Notes: generated by a model from the letters alone, not told the origin. 64,000 bases of DNA from Pseudomonas gingeri (GCF_013386115.1 NZ_JACAOR010000005.1:162461-226460); one strand, 5' to 3'. Counted from the stretch's first letter, positions 25,538 to 34,583 are shown. Made by a program: numbers and translations.

Positions 25538-26527
25538 TTAACGCTGGAACAACGCCTTCTGCCCCTGTGGCGAAGTGAACATGCCGTCGCCGTTATGCCC
25601 GACCCCGGGCACCTCGACCAGAGTCTGCGCCAGCCCTTGCGGGTGACGTTGCTGCAGGTAGGCGAAATAGTTGTGTCCGCGAATCAGCCGATACGGGCCC
25701 TGGGCTTCCGCTCCGCAGCTCTTGTCCAGCGCCGGATGGTTCGGGTCGGTGTCCTGCTGGCCCAACAGGTAGGTGATAGAGCGTTGCACATAAGCCTGTT
25801 CCAGCTGCGCCGGCGATTGTCCCATGGCGTAGCTCGGCAGGTTCTGCAGGCCGTACTTCCAGTCGTTGAAGCCCGGGCAGGACGATGGATTGAATCCCGC
25901 CACCGGTCGCTGGGCACTGAACCAGGCATAGGACGACGGGTTGGCGATCACATACCGCAGCTTGATGCCGCTCCCGGCCAGTTGCGCGTCGCCGTGTCCC
26001 ACCAGCGCATAACGCTGCACCACCTGGCCGCCGCCGGAGTGCCCGGCAATCACGACTTCACGCAGGGCCGGAAACTTTTTCCGATTGCCCAGGCGTTGCA
26101 GGACTTCATCCAGCGCGGCATAGGAACTCATTGGCGAAGGGCCGGTGGACGCCTCGCCGGCCATCCAGTCATTGCCCTGCCAGCGCAGCAGGTTGTCCGG
26201 CAGGTGATTGCGTCGTACATCGCTTTCGTTGAGGAACTGCGGCGCGATGATCAGCGTGTTGCTGTCCTGGCCGGCCTGGCTCGCGGCGGTCTCGGCGCTG
26301 TTGAGGTAGGTCATGGCATTGCGCAGCCGCCCGTGGACGATGATCAGCACCCGCTGCACATCGGGCATCGGCCCTTGCCAGTCGCGATTGAGGCCGACGC
26401 TCAACTCGCCGGCCGACAGCTTCAGATGATTGGGGCTGACTTCCTTGACCCCGTGTTCAGCGGCCTGGACCTGGCCACCGATGACGCACATACCCCACAA
26501 CAATGATCCCAGCAGTGTTTTGTTCAT
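25538..26527 (-). CDS. Secreted alpha/beta-hydrolase
   Basis: A 329-residue protein with a signal peptide (NKTLLGSLLWGMCVIGGQVQA, cleaved about residue 22). VLIIVHGRLRNAMTYLNSAE carries the oxyanion region, VVIAGHSGGGQVVQRYALVG the nucleophile elbow GHSGGG (serine ~150s), with a late D and the histidine of VEVPGVGHNGDGMF completing a triad. It is probably periplasmic and esterase-like. The start codon abuts the stop of ypfJ directly upstream, so the two form one leftward operon. Confidence 0.8.
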   Translation of the reverse strand: MNKTLLGSLLWGMCVIGGQVQAAEHGVKEVSPNHLKLSAGELSVGLNRDWQGPMPDVQRVLIIVHGRLRNAMTYLNSAETAASQAGQDSNTLIIAPQFLNESDVRRNHLPDNLLRWQGNDWMAGEASTGPSPMSSYAALDEVLQRLGNRKKFPALREVVIAGHSGGGQVVQRYALVGHGDAQLAGSGIKLRYVIANPSSYAWFSAQRPVAGFNPSSCPGFNDWKYGLQNLPSYAMGQSPAQLEQAYVQRSITYLLGQQDTDPNHPALDKSCGAEAQGPYRLIRGHNYFAYLQQRHPQGLAQTLVEVPGVGHNGDGMFTSPQGQKALFQR

Positions 26528-27421
26528 TCACAGACTCTTGGCGGCGAAGGTATCGCATTGGTTGAGTTGCCCCTGGGCGAAGCCGGTCTTGAACCAGCGC
26601 ACCCGTTGAGCAGAGGTGCCGTGAGTGAAGGAGTCCGGCACCACGCGTCCCTGACCCTGCTGCTGGAGGCGATCATCACCGATTGCGTTGGCGGCATTCA
26701 AGGCTTCTTCGATATCGCCGGGCTCGAGCCAGTTCAGGCGTTTCTGCGCATGCCAGGCCCAGACCCCAGCCAGGCAGTCGGCCTGCAATTCCTGGCGTAC
26801 CAGCAGGCCGCCGTCACCTTCCATCTTGCGCCCCTGCTGGCGGGCGGCCTGCATCTTGGCGGAGACTCCGAGCAGGGTCTGCACGTGATGGCCGACTTCA
26901 TGGGCGATCACGTAGGCCTGGGCAAAGTCCCCGGCGGCCTTGAAGCGCTGGGACATCTCGCGGAAGAAGTCCAGGTCGAGGTAGACCCGCTGGTCCGCCG
27001 GGCAATAGAACGGCCCGGTGGCCGAGGAGGCCAGGCCACAGGCGGAACTGACCTGGCCGCGGAACAGCACCAGGGTCGGCTCCTTGTATTGACGTCCGGC
27101 CTGCTGGAAGATCTGGCCCCAGGTGTCTTCGGTATCGCCGAGAATGGCCCGGACAAAATCCGCCTGCTCATCGTTGGCCGGCGGTGACTGCCGGGTTTGC
27201 GGGCTGACGGGCGCCGATTGCTGCTGGGTCAGTTGTCCGCTGAGTTGTCCGAGAATCTGCATCGGGTCCTGGCCCGTGAGCAAGCCGATGCCGACAATCA
27301 GCACCACGGCTGTCAGGCTCAAGCCCTTGCCGCCGCCGAAACGCAGTCCGCCACCTCCAGCATTGTTGTCATCACGAGCATCCACCACGTTGTCGCTGCG
27401 CCTTCCTTTTTTCCAAAGCAT
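26528..27421 (-). CDS. ypfJ: YpfJ/KPN_02809-family neutral zinc metallopeptidase
   Basis: A 297-residue membrane-anchored protein. The N-terminus (MLWKKGRRSDNVVDARDDN) is polar, then a glycine-rich segment and one transmembrane helix (LSLTAVVLIVGIGLLTG). The catalytic motif HEVGHHVQ (H, E, H) near residue 170 is present, with a downstream RQELQADCLAGVWAWHAQ, where the glutamate/aspartate completes the zinc site. The family is well conserved, but the substrate is unknown. In operon with the alpha/beta hydrolase. Confidence 0.87.
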   Translation of the reverse strand: MLWKKGRRSDNVVDARDDNNAGGGGLRFGGGKGLSLTAVVLIVGIGLLTGQDPMQILGQLSGQLTQQQSAPVSPQTRQSPPANDEQADFVRAILGDTEDTWGQIFQQAGRQYKEPTLVLFRGQVSSACGLASSATGPFYCPADQRVYLDLDFFREMSQRFKAAGDFAQAYVIAHEVGHHVQTLLGVSAKMQAARQQGRKMEGDGGLLVRQELQADCLAGVWAWHAQKRLNWLEPGDIEEALNAANAIGDDRLQQQGQGRVVPDSFTHGTSAQRVRWFKTGFAQGQLNQCDTFAAKSL

Positions 27422-27555
27422 GTGGGAATCCTCTGTTTGTTGTGCAGATGAGTGTTGCTGCTGGGTGGGATAGCCGCCAGTCCGGTCGTCAGGCCATGCA
27501 GATAGAGGTCAGCCAGGGGATTTGGTTCAGAAGCCGCCGCTGACGGCTAATATCG

Positions 27556-27569
27556 GACACAATTGTGTC
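27556..27569. promoter_or_regulatory. Perfect 14-bp palindrome upstream of pcaQ
   Basis: GACACAATTGTGTC is a perfect palindrome located 44 bases before the pcaQ GTG start, in the intergenic region shared with ypfJ. Its sequence is unlike the PcaQ box (ATAACC-N4-GGTTA), so it may bind another regulator or be an unrelated dyad. Confidence 0.5.
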
Positions 27570-27613
27570 TGTCCTGACCTGCATGTCCCGACCGCAGCGG
27601 AGCCGCCCCCCTC

Positions 27614-28543
27614 GTGAATATCGACACCCGTATCAAATTCCGCCACCTCGTGTGTTTTCTCGAAATGGCCCGCCAGGGCAGCCTGGCGCGGGCGGCGGAT
27701 GTCCTGGCGGTGAGCCAGCCGGCGATGTCGAAGACCCTCAAGGAACTCGAGACGCTGCTGGAGACCAGCCTGTTCGTGCGCAGCAAAAGCGGTATCAGCC
27801 TGACCGAGGCCGGGGTGGCCTTCCTGCGTTACGCCGGGCCTTCGGTGCAGACCCTGCGCGAAGGCGTGCAGGCCCTGCGCGAGGGCGAGTACGCCGCGGG
27901 CGTGGTGCGGCTCGGCGTGCTGTCGACGGTGGAAAGCCTGTTGATGCCGGAGGTGGTGCGGCGCCTGCACGAACGGCATCCGGCGCTGGTGGTCAGTGTG
28001 GTGACCGGGCCCAGCGCCTACCTGCTCTCGCAATTGCGGGTCGGCGATGTCGACCTGGTGGTCGGTCGCATGACTGACAGCCCGGAGATCCAGGGGTTGA
28101 CCTTCGAGCACCTGTACAGTGAATCCATGACCCTGGTGGCGCGGCCCGATCATCCGCTGTCGAGCGGTGCGCCGGATCGCGCCAGCGTGGAAAACTTCCC
28201 GTTGGTCCTGCCGCTGGCGGGCACCACCATCCGCAAGTTTGCCGATAGCCTGTTCGTGCAGTGCGGCATCCGCCAGTCGCGGCAGCGCCTGGAAACCCTG
28301 TCGGTGGCCTTGAGCCGGCGTTACGTGCTGTCCAGCGAGGCGCTGTGGATCGCGCCGCTGGATGCCGTGCGCCTGGACCTGGCGCGTGGCGAGTTGTGCG
28401 AGATCGACCTCGGCCAGCGCGAGCCGGGTGGTTCCGTGGGCATTTCGAGCAATGCCAGCCTGCCGCTGTCGCTGGCGGCGCAATGGTCGGTGGAGATGCT
28501 GCGGGAAGTGGGGCAGGCGTATCGCGAAGGTCGTTACCCATAA
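27614..28543 (+). CDS. pcaQ: LysR-type regulator PcaQ
   Basis: A 309-residue LysR-family protein starting at GTG 27614. HTH: FRHLVCFLEMARQGSLARAA then AADVLAVSQPAMSKTLKELE (recognition SQPAMSKTLKEL); effector domain from about residue 95 (VVRLGVLSTVESLLMPEVVR). The wording ARQGSLARAADVLAVSQPAMSKTL is the PcaQ pattern. PcaQ is the activator of protocatechuate genes, responding to beta-carboxy-cis,cis-muconate in rhizobia. Here it precedes pcaHG in the same direction, with a PcaQ-type box immediately at its stop codon. Confidence 0.88.
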   Translation: MNIDTRIKFRHLVCFLEMARQGSLARAADVLAVSQPAMSKTLKELETLLETSLFVRSKSGISLTEAGVAFLRYAGPSVQTLREGVQALREGEYAAGVVRLGVLSTVESLLMPEVVRRLHERHPALVVSVVTGPSAYLLSQLRVGDVDLVVGRMTDSPEIQGLTFEHLYSESMTLVARPDHPLSSGAPDRASVENFPLVLPLAGTTIRKFADSLFVQCGIRQSRQRLETLSVALSRRYVLSSEALWIAPLDAVRLDLARGELCEIDLGQREPGGSVGISSNASLPLSLAAQWSVEMLREVGQAYREGRYP

Positions 28544-28555
28544 CCATTGGGTTAT
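28540..28555. promoter_or_regulatory. PcaQ-binding box upstream of pcaHG
   Basis: ATAACC-ATTG-GGTTAT matches the PcaQ consensus ATAACC-N4-GGTTAA described in Sinorhizobium, with perfect inverted arms. It overlaps the pcaQ stop codon and lies 118 bases before the pcaH ATG, as expected for activation of pcaHG. Confidence 0.8.
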
Positions 28556-28672
28556 GGTTGAGCCCCGGCTTTTCAATATCCGCCGGTTCCCTGTTGGGGC
28601 ACGCTGCAAGCGCGTGATTCATTCCTTGTAGCTTGCCGCTGCGTTTCCCCATAAAAACAACAGGAGATCGAC

Positions 28673-29392
28673 ATGTCTGAAGCAGACAGCAGTCGTTTTG
28701 TCATCCGTGACCGTAATTGGCACCCCAAAGCTCTGACCCCCGATTACAAGACGTCCATTGCCCGTTCCCCGCGCCAGGCGCTGGTGAGCATTCCTCAATC
28801 GCTCAGTGAAAGCACCGGTCCGGATTTTTCCCATCTGAAATTCGGTCGTTTCGATAACGACCTGCTGCTCAATTTCAACAATGGCGGCTTGCCCGTGGGC
28901 GAGCGCATCATCCTGGCCGGTCGGGTTTGCGATCAATACGGCCAGCCGGTTCCCCACACCCTGGTGGAAATCTGGCAGGCCAATGCCGGCGGGCGTTATC
29001 GGCACAAGAACGACCGCTACCTGGCGCCCCTGGACCCGAATTTCGGCGGCGTCGGCCGGGCGCTGACCGACCGTGACGGCTACTACAGCTTCCGCACCGT
29101 CAAGCCCGGGCCCTATCCATGGCGCAATGGCCCGAACGACTGGCGTCCGGCGCATATCCATGTATCCATCAGCGGCCCGTCGATTGCCACGCGATTGATC
29201 ACCCAGCTGTATTTCGAAGGCGATCCGTTGATCCCGATGTGCCCCATCGTCAAGTCGATTGTCAATGCCGACGCGGTGCAGAGCCTGATCGCCCGGCTCG
29301 ACATGGGCAACGCCAATCCGATGGACTGCCTGGCGTATCGCTTTGACATCGTGCTGCGCGGCCAGCGCAAGACCCACTTCGAAAACTGCTGA
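28673..29392 (+). CDS. pcaH: Protocatechuate 3,4-dioxygenase, beta subunit
   Basis: A 239-residue intradiol dioxygenase subunit. Iron-binding residues are in the usual places: [20 protein letters not shown] (first tyrosine region), [20 protein letters not shown] (tyrosine, histidines: P-x-HIHVS) and [18 protein letters not shown] sequence. PcaHG cleaves protocatechuate to 3-carboxy-cis,cis-muconate using O2 and Fe(III). GAGGAGATCG-like ribosome site before ATG 28673. The alpha subunit gene follows after 11 bases. Confidence 0.93.
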   Translation: MSEADSSRFVIRDRNWHPKALTPDYKTSIARSPRQALVSIPQSLSESTGPDFSHLKFGRFDNDLLLNFNNGGLPVGERIILAGRVCDQYGQPVPHTLVEIWQANAGGRYRHKNDRYLAPLDPNFGGVGRALTDRDGYYSFRTVKPGPYPWRNGPNDWRPAHIHVSISGPSIATRLITQLYFEGDPLIPMCPIVKSIVNADAVQSLIARLDMGNANPMDCLAYRFDIVLRGQRKTHFENC

Positions 29393-29403
29393 GGAGACCG
29401 ACC

Positions 29404-30009
29404 ATGCCTGTTCAATTGCTCGCCGAAACCCCGTCACAGACCGCCGGTCCCTATGTGCATATCGGCCTGGCGCTGGCGGCTGCCGGCAATCCGCCGCGTC
29501 CGGAGGAAATCTGGAATGAAATGGCCAAGCCGGGAGCGCCCGGCGAACATATCCTGTTGCTCGGCAATGTCTATGACGGCAATGGCCACCTGGTGCGCGA
29601 TTCCTTCCTGGAGTTCTGGCAGGCCGATCACGAGGGTGTCTACGACACGGCCTTCGATTCCGAGAAAACCTTCAACAGCTTCGGCCGCACGGCGACCACC
29701 TTCGATGCGGGGGAGTGGACGCTGGCGACCATCAAGCCGGGCGTGGTGAACAATGCTGCCGGCGTGCCGATGGCACCGCATATCAACGTCTCGCTGTTTG
29801 CCCGGGGGATCAATATCCACCTGCAGACCCGCCTGTACTTTTCCGACGAGGCCGAGGCCAACGCGAAATGCCCGGTGATCAACCTGATCGAGCAACCGCA
29901 GCGTCGGGAGACCCTGATTGCCCAGCGCTGCGAAGTGAACGGCAAGACGGCCTACCGTTTCGATATTCGTATCCAGGGTGAAGGCGAGACGGTGTTTTTC
30001 GATTTCTAA
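29404..30009 (+). CDS. pcaG: Protocatechuate 3,4-dioxygenase, alpha subunit
   Basis: A 201-residue protein: ETPSQTAGPYVHIGLALAAA and MAPHINVSLFARGINIHLQT, typical of PcaG, which lacks the iron ligands but forms part of the active-site wall. It is in operon with pcaH. The rest of the beta-ketoadipate genes (pcaBDC, pcaIJ) are not in the window and presumably lie elsewhere. A repeat array directly follows the stop. Confidence 0.93.
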   Translation: MPVQLLAETPSQTAGPYVHIGLALAAAGNPPRPEEIWNEMAKPGAPGEHILLLGNVYDGNGHLVRDSFLEFWQADHEGVYDTAFDSEKTFNSFGRTATTFDAGEWTLATIKPGVVNNAAGVPMAPHINVSLFARGINIHLQTRLYFSDEAEANAKCPVINLIEQPQRRETLIAQRCEVNGKTAYRFDIRIQGEGETVFFDF

Positions 30010-30016
30010 CGTCGAT

Positions 30017-30123
30017 GGTCGTTCCCACGCTCTGCGTGGGAATGCAGCCCGTGACGCTCTGCGTCACAACAGCGGACGCGGAGCGTCCAGAGAGGCATTC
30101 CCACGCGGAGCGTGGGAACGATC
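30017..30123. repeat. CGCTCTGCG repeat array after pcaG
   Basis: GGTCGTTCCCACGCTCTGCG, GTGACGCTCTGCGTCAC, GGACGCGGAGCGTCC and inverted TTCCCACGCGGAGCGTGGGA form four consecutive palindromes in a head-to-head arrangement. Confidence 0.88.
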
Positions 30124-30183
30124 AGGGACGGGCTTGCCGGCGAACAGGCCAGCAAGCCTTGCCCAACCTTCGCCACGGCGAGA

Positions 30184-31518
30184 TCAATCGACCAGCTTCG
30201 GAATCTTGCGCGGCGCCATGAAGTACATCCAGGTCAACGCCAGGAAATACATCGCCGGGATCAGCGTGAACAGTACCGCGTAGTTGTTGTTCGTGGTGGT
30301 CAGGATATAGCCGACCAACTGGGTCATGAACATGCCGCCGATGGCCGCGCACATCCCGCCGAAACCGAACACCGTGCTCATCATGTGCTTGGGGGTGTAG
30401 TCCATCACCAGGCTCCAGATGTTCGCGGTCCAGGCCTGGTGCGCGCCGATGGCCAGGGAGATCGCCCCCACGGCGACCCACAGGTGGCTGGAACCGGCGG
30501 CCAGTATCACGCCGACGATGCAGCAGGCGAACAGCAGCATCGACAGCAGGCGGGCGCGGATCGGGTTGATCCCGCGACCGATCAGGAACGACGAGAGGAT
30601 GCCGCCGCCGACGCTGCCGAAGTCGGCGGTCAGGTAGATGATGATCAACGGAATGCCCATCTGCGTCACGCTGATGCCCAGGTTGTACTGCTGGTTGAGG
30701 AAGGGTGGCAGCCAGTACAGGTAGAACCAGAACACCGGCGCGGTCAGCGAGTAGGCCAGGGCAAAGGCCCAGGTGCCGCGCATGCGCAGGATCCGCGAGA
30801 AGGGCACGGCGGGCTGTTCCGGTTCGACTTCCTTCTGGATATACGCCAGCTCAGCCGGTTTCACCGATGGATGATCTTCCGGGTTGAAATACTTCAGGCC
30901 CCAGAACAGCAGCCAGATGCCGCCCAGCGTCGCCATGCACAGGAACGCCGCCTGCCAGCCCCAGACCTGCAGGACCAGGGGCAACAGCATCGGCGTGAAC
31001 ATCGCGCCGACGTTGGTCCCGGCATTGAAGATGCCGGTGGCTACCGCCCGCTCGCCGGCGGGAAACCACAGCCGGGTGGTCTTCACGCAGGCCGGGTAGT
31101 TGGCGGCTTCGGTCAGGCCGAGGATGAACCGGCAGATCATGAAACCCACCGCCGAGGTCGCCAGGCCGTGGGCGCCGGTCGCCAGGCTCCACAGCAGCAC
31201 GGCGAAGAAGAACACGCGCTTCACGCCGATCTTGTCGATCAACCGCCCCTGCAGGACGAAACCGACGGCGTAACCGACCTGGAACCAGAAGTTGATGTTG
31301 GCGTAGTCCATCGCCGTCCAGCTCATTTCCTTGGCGAGGATGGGCTGCATGACGCCGAGGGCGGCGCGGTCGATGTAGTTCAGGGTGGTGGCGAAGAACA
31401 CCAGGGCCAGCATGCCCCAGCGGGTCGTGCCGACGGCCATGGCGCCGCGGATCTTGTCGGCGATACCGCCGCGAGTGCCGCCCTGGGTGGCAGGGGAGCT
31501 TTGTGAAGTCGAGAGCAT
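30184..31518 (-). CDS. MFS transporter (ACS family), probable quinate/shikimate uptake
   Basis: A 444-residue major-facilitator protein with twelve helices. LVFFATTLNYIDRAALGVMQ and FWFQVGYAVGFVLQGRLIDK (loop 2-3 motif) and LGLTEAANYPACVKTTRLWF (helix 5) are typical of the anion:cation symporter family (hexuronate/glucarate/phthalate). It is divergent from quiC1 with a shared operator candidate in between, which suggests it imports quinate, shikimate or 3-dehydroshikimate. The substrate is inferred from context alone. Confidence 0.8.
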   Translation of the reverse strand: MLSTSQSSPATQGGTRGGIADKIRGAMAVGTTRWGMLALVFFATTLNYIDRAALGVMQPILAKEMSWTAMDYANINFWFQVGYAVGFVLQGRLIDKIGVKRVFFFAVLLWSLATGAHGLATSAVGFMICRFILGLTEAANYPACVKTTRLWFPAGERAVATGIFNAGTNVGAMFTPMLLPLVLQVWGWQAAFLCMATLGGIWLLFWGLKYFNPEDHPSVKPAELAYIQKEVEPEQPAVPFSRILRMRGTWAFALAYSLTAPVFWFYLYWLPPFLNQQYNLGISVTQMGIPLIIIYLTADFGSVGGGILSSFLIGRGINPIRARLLSMLLFACCIVGVILAAGSSHLWVAVGAISLAIGAHQAWTANIWSLVMDYTPKHMMSTVFGFGGMCAAIGGMFMTQLVGYILTTTNNNYAVLFTLIPAMYFLALTWMYFMAPRKIPKLVD

Positions 31519-31658
31519 GAGCGATTACCCGTTTCTTGGAATTGTCTGGGTGGGTTTCTGCAGTTTGAAGCAATGCCTTGGCCTGGTTGATGGTGCGCAG
31601 TGAGCAAAAAACCGTCAATTCGCCGCGGGCCATTGTGGTCGATAATCGCACACAAAAC

Positions 31659-31673
31659 TAACCAGTTCGTACA
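31659..31673. promoter_or_regulatory. Shared operator candidate of the quinate/shikimate genes
   Basis: TAACCAGTTCGTACA. The same 15-mer with one change occurs on the opposite strand before aroQ (37656-37670, TAACCAGTTAGTACA). The core TAAC-N2-GTTA is palindromic (9 of 10 arm positions here, perfect in the other copy). It lies between the MFS and quiC1 genes and is probably the TetR (33900) binding site. Confidence 0.65.
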
Positions 31674-31742
31674 CTTTGATTGATGTCCGGCTTGCCCTGC
31701 CTCAATAATCAATCCGGTTGCCGGAGGGCGATGGGATTCCTC

Positions 31743-31814
31743 TGTGGGGGCGGGCTTGCCCGCGCAGCTTCCAGCGATCCCAGGGGGCCCTTCGCGGGCA
31801 AGCCCGCTCCCACA
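31743..31814. repeat. BIME before quiC1
   Basis: GTGGGGGCGGGCTTGCCCGC and GCGGGCAAGCCCGCTCCCAC in inverted orientation, 30 bases apart. Confidence 0.85.
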
Positions 31815-31883
31815 ACTGCCCCGGCGTCTTTTGTCGGGGCTGGAGCGGTATCCAACAAAAACACCACCGCCAGGAGTCTACTT

Positions 31884-33794
31884 ATGCAGCGTTCCATTGC
31901 CACCGTTTCCCTGAGCGGCACCTTGCCGGAAAAACTCGAGGCCATTGCCGCCGCCGGGTTCGATGGCGTGGAAATCTTTGAAAACGATCTGCTGTACTAC
32001 GACGGCAGCCCCCGGGAAATCCGCCAGATGTGCGCGGACCTGGGGATCGCCATCACCCTGTTCCAGCCCTTTCGCGACTTCGAAGGCTGCCGCCGCGACC
32101 GCCTGGCGCGCAACCTGGAGCGCGCCGAGCGCAAGTTCGACCTGATGCAGGAACTGGGCACCGACCTGGTGCTGGTGTGCAGCAATGCGTCGGCCGACAG
32201 CCTGGGCGAGCGGCAGATCCTGGTCGACGACCTGCGCCTGCTGGCCGAACGCGCCGGCGCCCGTGGGTTGCGTATCGGCTACGAGGCGCTGGCCTGGGGC
32301 CGGCACGTCAACACCTACCAGCAGGTCTGGGATATCGTCCGCCAGGCCGACCACCCGAGCCTCGGCGTGCTGCTCGACAGCTTCCATACCCTGGCGCTCA
32401 AGGGCGATCCGGACGCCATCGCGCAGATTCCCGGCGACAAGATCTTCTTCGTGCAGATGGCCGACGCGCCGATCCTGGCGATGGATGTCCTGGAATGGAG
32501 CCGGCATTTTCGCTGCTTTCCGGGGCAAGGCGAATTCGACCTGCCGGGCTTTCTCGCGCCGATCATCAAGAGTGGTTACACCGGGCCGCTGTCCCTGGAG
32601 ATCTTCAACGACGGTTTCCGTGCCGTGCCGCCCCGGGCGAATGCCGCCGATGGCCTGCGTTCGCTGTTGTACCTGGAAGAGAAAACCCGCGAGCGCCTGC
32701 TCGGGGAGGCTGGACCGAGCGCCACTCTCGACCCTCTGTTCGCGCCGCCGCCGGTCAGCGAAAACGAGGGTATCGAGTTCCTCGAGTTCGCCGTGGACGA
32801 AACCCTCGGTGCCCGGCTGACCCAGTGGCTGGAGCGCCTGGGCTTTGTCCACGCCGGTCAGCATCGCTCGAAAAACGTCAGCTTGTTGCGCCAGGGCGAT
32901 ATCAACCTGATCCTCAATGGCGAACCCTATTCCTTCGCCCACAACTTCTTCGAGGCCCATGGCCCGTCCCTGTGCGCCACGGCGATCCGGGTCAACGACA
33001 GCGCCAGTGCGCTGTCCCGGGCGATAGCCTACAAGGGCCAGCCTTATCGCGGCCTGGTCGGTCCCAACGAGCTGGAGCTGGCGGCGGTGCGGGCGCCGGA
33101 TGGCAGCCTGATCTATCTGGTGGACAAGGAGGCTGCCGGGCAGAAACTCTATGCCACCGATTTCAACCTGTTGCCCGTCGCACCGATGCGGGCCGGTCTC
33201 AAGCGGATCGATCACATGGCCATGGCGCTGCCCGCGGACAGCCTCGACAGCTGGGTGCTGTTCTACAAGAGCCTGCTGGATTTCGAAGCCGACGACGAGG
33301 TGGTGCTGCCGGATCCCTATGGCCTGGTGAAGAGTCGGGCACTGCGCAGTCGCTGCAGTTCGATCCGCCTGCCGCTGAATATTTCCGAGAACCGCAACAC
33401 GGCGATTTCCCATGCGCTGTCGAGCTATCGTGGTTCCGGCGTGCACCATATCGCCTTTGACTGCGACGATATTTTCGCCGAGGTCAGCCGGGCGAAAGAG
33501 GCGGGCGTGGCGTTGCTGGATATCCCCCTCAACTATTACGACGACCTGGCGGCGCGCTTCGATTTCGACGACGAATTCCTCAGCGAACTGGCCTACTACA
33601 ACGTGCTGTACGACCGCGATGCCCAGGGTGGCGAGCTGTTCCACGTCTATACCGAGCCGTTCGAAGGGCGGTTCTTCTTCGAGATCCTGCAACGCAAGGG
33701 CGGTTACGCCGGCTATGGCGCGGCGAATGTCGCGGTGCGCCTGGCGGCGATGGCCAAATCCCGTAGCGGTGCCGTGCGCCAGGCCCGGCTTTAG
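31884..33794 (+). CDS. quiC1: 3-dehydroshikimate dehydratase fused to an HPPD-like domain
   Basis: A 636-residue two-domain protein, with AGGAG 8 bases before ATG 31884. Residues 1-290 form a xylose-isomerase-like TIM barrel with metal ligands E134 (GYEALAWG), D165 (LLDSFHTL), Q191 (FVQMADAP) and E239 (LSLEIFND), the set known in Pseudomonas QuiC1. Residues ~295-610 are vicinal-oxygen-chelate modules like 4-hydroxyphenylpyruvate dioxygenase; H444 (RIDHMAMAL), H522 (GVHHIAFDC) and E600 (FFFEILQRKG) match the Fe(II) ligands. The first domain turns 3-dehydroshikimate into protocatechuate, the substrate of PcaHG. What the second domain oxidises, if anything, is not known to me. Confidence 0.92.
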   Translation: MQRSIATVSLSGTLPEKLEAIAAAGFDGVEIFENDLLYYDGSPREIRQMCADLGIAITLFQPFRDFEGCRRDRLARNLERAERKFDLMQELGTDLVLVCSNASADSLGERQILVDDLRLLAERAGARGLRIGYEALAWGRHVNTYQQVWDIVRQADHPSLGVLLDSFHTLALKGDPDAIAQIPGDKIFFVQMADAPILAMDVLEWSRHFRCFPGQGEFDLPGFLAPIIKSGYTGPLSLEIFNDGFRAVPPRANAADGLRSLLYLEEKTRERLLGEAGPSATLDPLFAPPPVSENEGIEFLEFAVDETLGARLTQWLERLGFVHAGQHRSKNVSLLRQGDINLILNGEPYSFAHNFFEAHGPSLCATAIRVNDSASALSRAIAYKGQPYRGLVGPNELELAAVRAPDGSLIYLVDKEAAGQKLYATDFNLLPVAPMRAGLKRIDHMAMALPADSLDSWVLFYKSLLDFEADDEVVLPDPYGLVKSRALRSRCSSIRLPLNISENRNTAISHALSSYRGSGVHHIAFDCDDIFAEVSRAKEAGVALLDIPLNYYDDLAARFDFDDEFLSELAYYNVLYDRDAQGGELFHVYTEPFEGRFFFEILQRKGGYAGYGAANVAVRLAAMAKSRSGAVRQARL

Positions 33795-33899
33795 CGCTCT
33801 GGGGCGAGGGAGAGGGGAATTGACCTGTCTCCCCGCTTCCTTCGCTGGGGGACGCAGCCCATAATCGCCAGCATCTGCCGAGAAGGCCGTGAGCCCAGA

Positions 33900-34583
33900 A
33901 TGACCATGACTTCAGAACTTCCCGCCGCGCCTGACGTGTCCCTGCCCGCCGCCGTGCCGCGCAAGAGTCGCAAGAACAATCCCGAGAAGACCCGCGAGAA
34001 CATCCTCCAGGAAGCGATTGTCGAGTTCGTCCAGCAGGGCCTTTCCGGTGCGCGGGTCGATGCGATCGCCGAGCGGACCCACACCTCGAAGCGGATGATC
34101 TATTACTACTTCGGCAGCAAGGAACAGCTCTACGTCGAGGTTCTGGAGAAGCTCTACGGCGAGATCCGCAGCACCGAGAGCCGCCTGCACCTGACGGAAC
34201 TGGAACCGCGTGAAGCGATTCGGCGGATGGTCGAGTTCACCTTCGACCACCATGACCGCAACGTCGATTTCGTACGGATCGTCAGCATCGAGAACATCCA
34301 CAAGGGGGAGTACGTCAAGCAGTCCCGGGCGATCCGCTCGATGAACGTCACCATCCTCGGCGCGCTGGGCGAGATCCTGCAACGGGGCGCGCAGCAGGGA
34401 CTGTTCCGCAGCGGCCTGGACCCGCTGGACGTACACCTGCTGGTGAGTTCGTTCTGTTTCTACCGGGTCTCGAACCGCCACACCATCGGCGAGATCTTCC
34501 AGATCGACCTGCCGGACGAGCAGATCAAGGCGCGGCATCGGGAGATGATCTGCGAATCGGTGTTGAGGTACCTGCAGGCTTGA
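33900..34583 (+). CDS. TetR-family regulator of the quinate/shikimate genes (inferred)
   Basis: A 227-residue TetR protein. The HTH is at residues ~30-75: TRENILQEAIVEFVQQGLSG, then VDAIAERTHTSKRMIYYYFG and SKEQLYVEVLEKLY. A disordered N-terminus (A/P/K-rich, ~25 residues) precedes it. It follows quiC1 after 105 bases and so is a natural candidate for binding the shared TAACCAGTTnGTACA sites. The effector could be quinate, shikimate, dehydroshikimate or protocatechuate. Confidence 0.85.
   Translation: MTMTSELPAAPDVSLPAAVPRKSRKNNPEKTRENILQEAIVEFVQQGLSGARVDAIAERTHTSKRMIYYYFGSKEQLYVEVLEKLYGEIRSTESRLHLTELEPREAIRRMVEFTFDHHDRNVDFVRIVSIENIHKGEYVKQSRAIRSMNVTILGALGEILQRGAQQGLFRSGLDPLDVHLLVSSFCFYRVSNRHTIGEIFQIDLPDEQIKARHREMICESVLRYLQA

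Larger units (their letters stand above)
31519..31883. other. Divergent promoter region of MFS and quiC1
   Basis: The 365-base gap contains the operator candidate at 31659-31673 and a REP pair at 31743-31814 close to quiC1. No further gene is seen. The REP pair lies between the operator and the quiC1 start, so the quiC1 leader would include it if transcription begins near the operator. Confidence 0.6.

Noticed and set aside
30112..31506. 464-residue open frame on the plus strand
   Set aside because: Antisense to the MFS carrier; the translated sequence is Q/H/G/R-rich with no domain.
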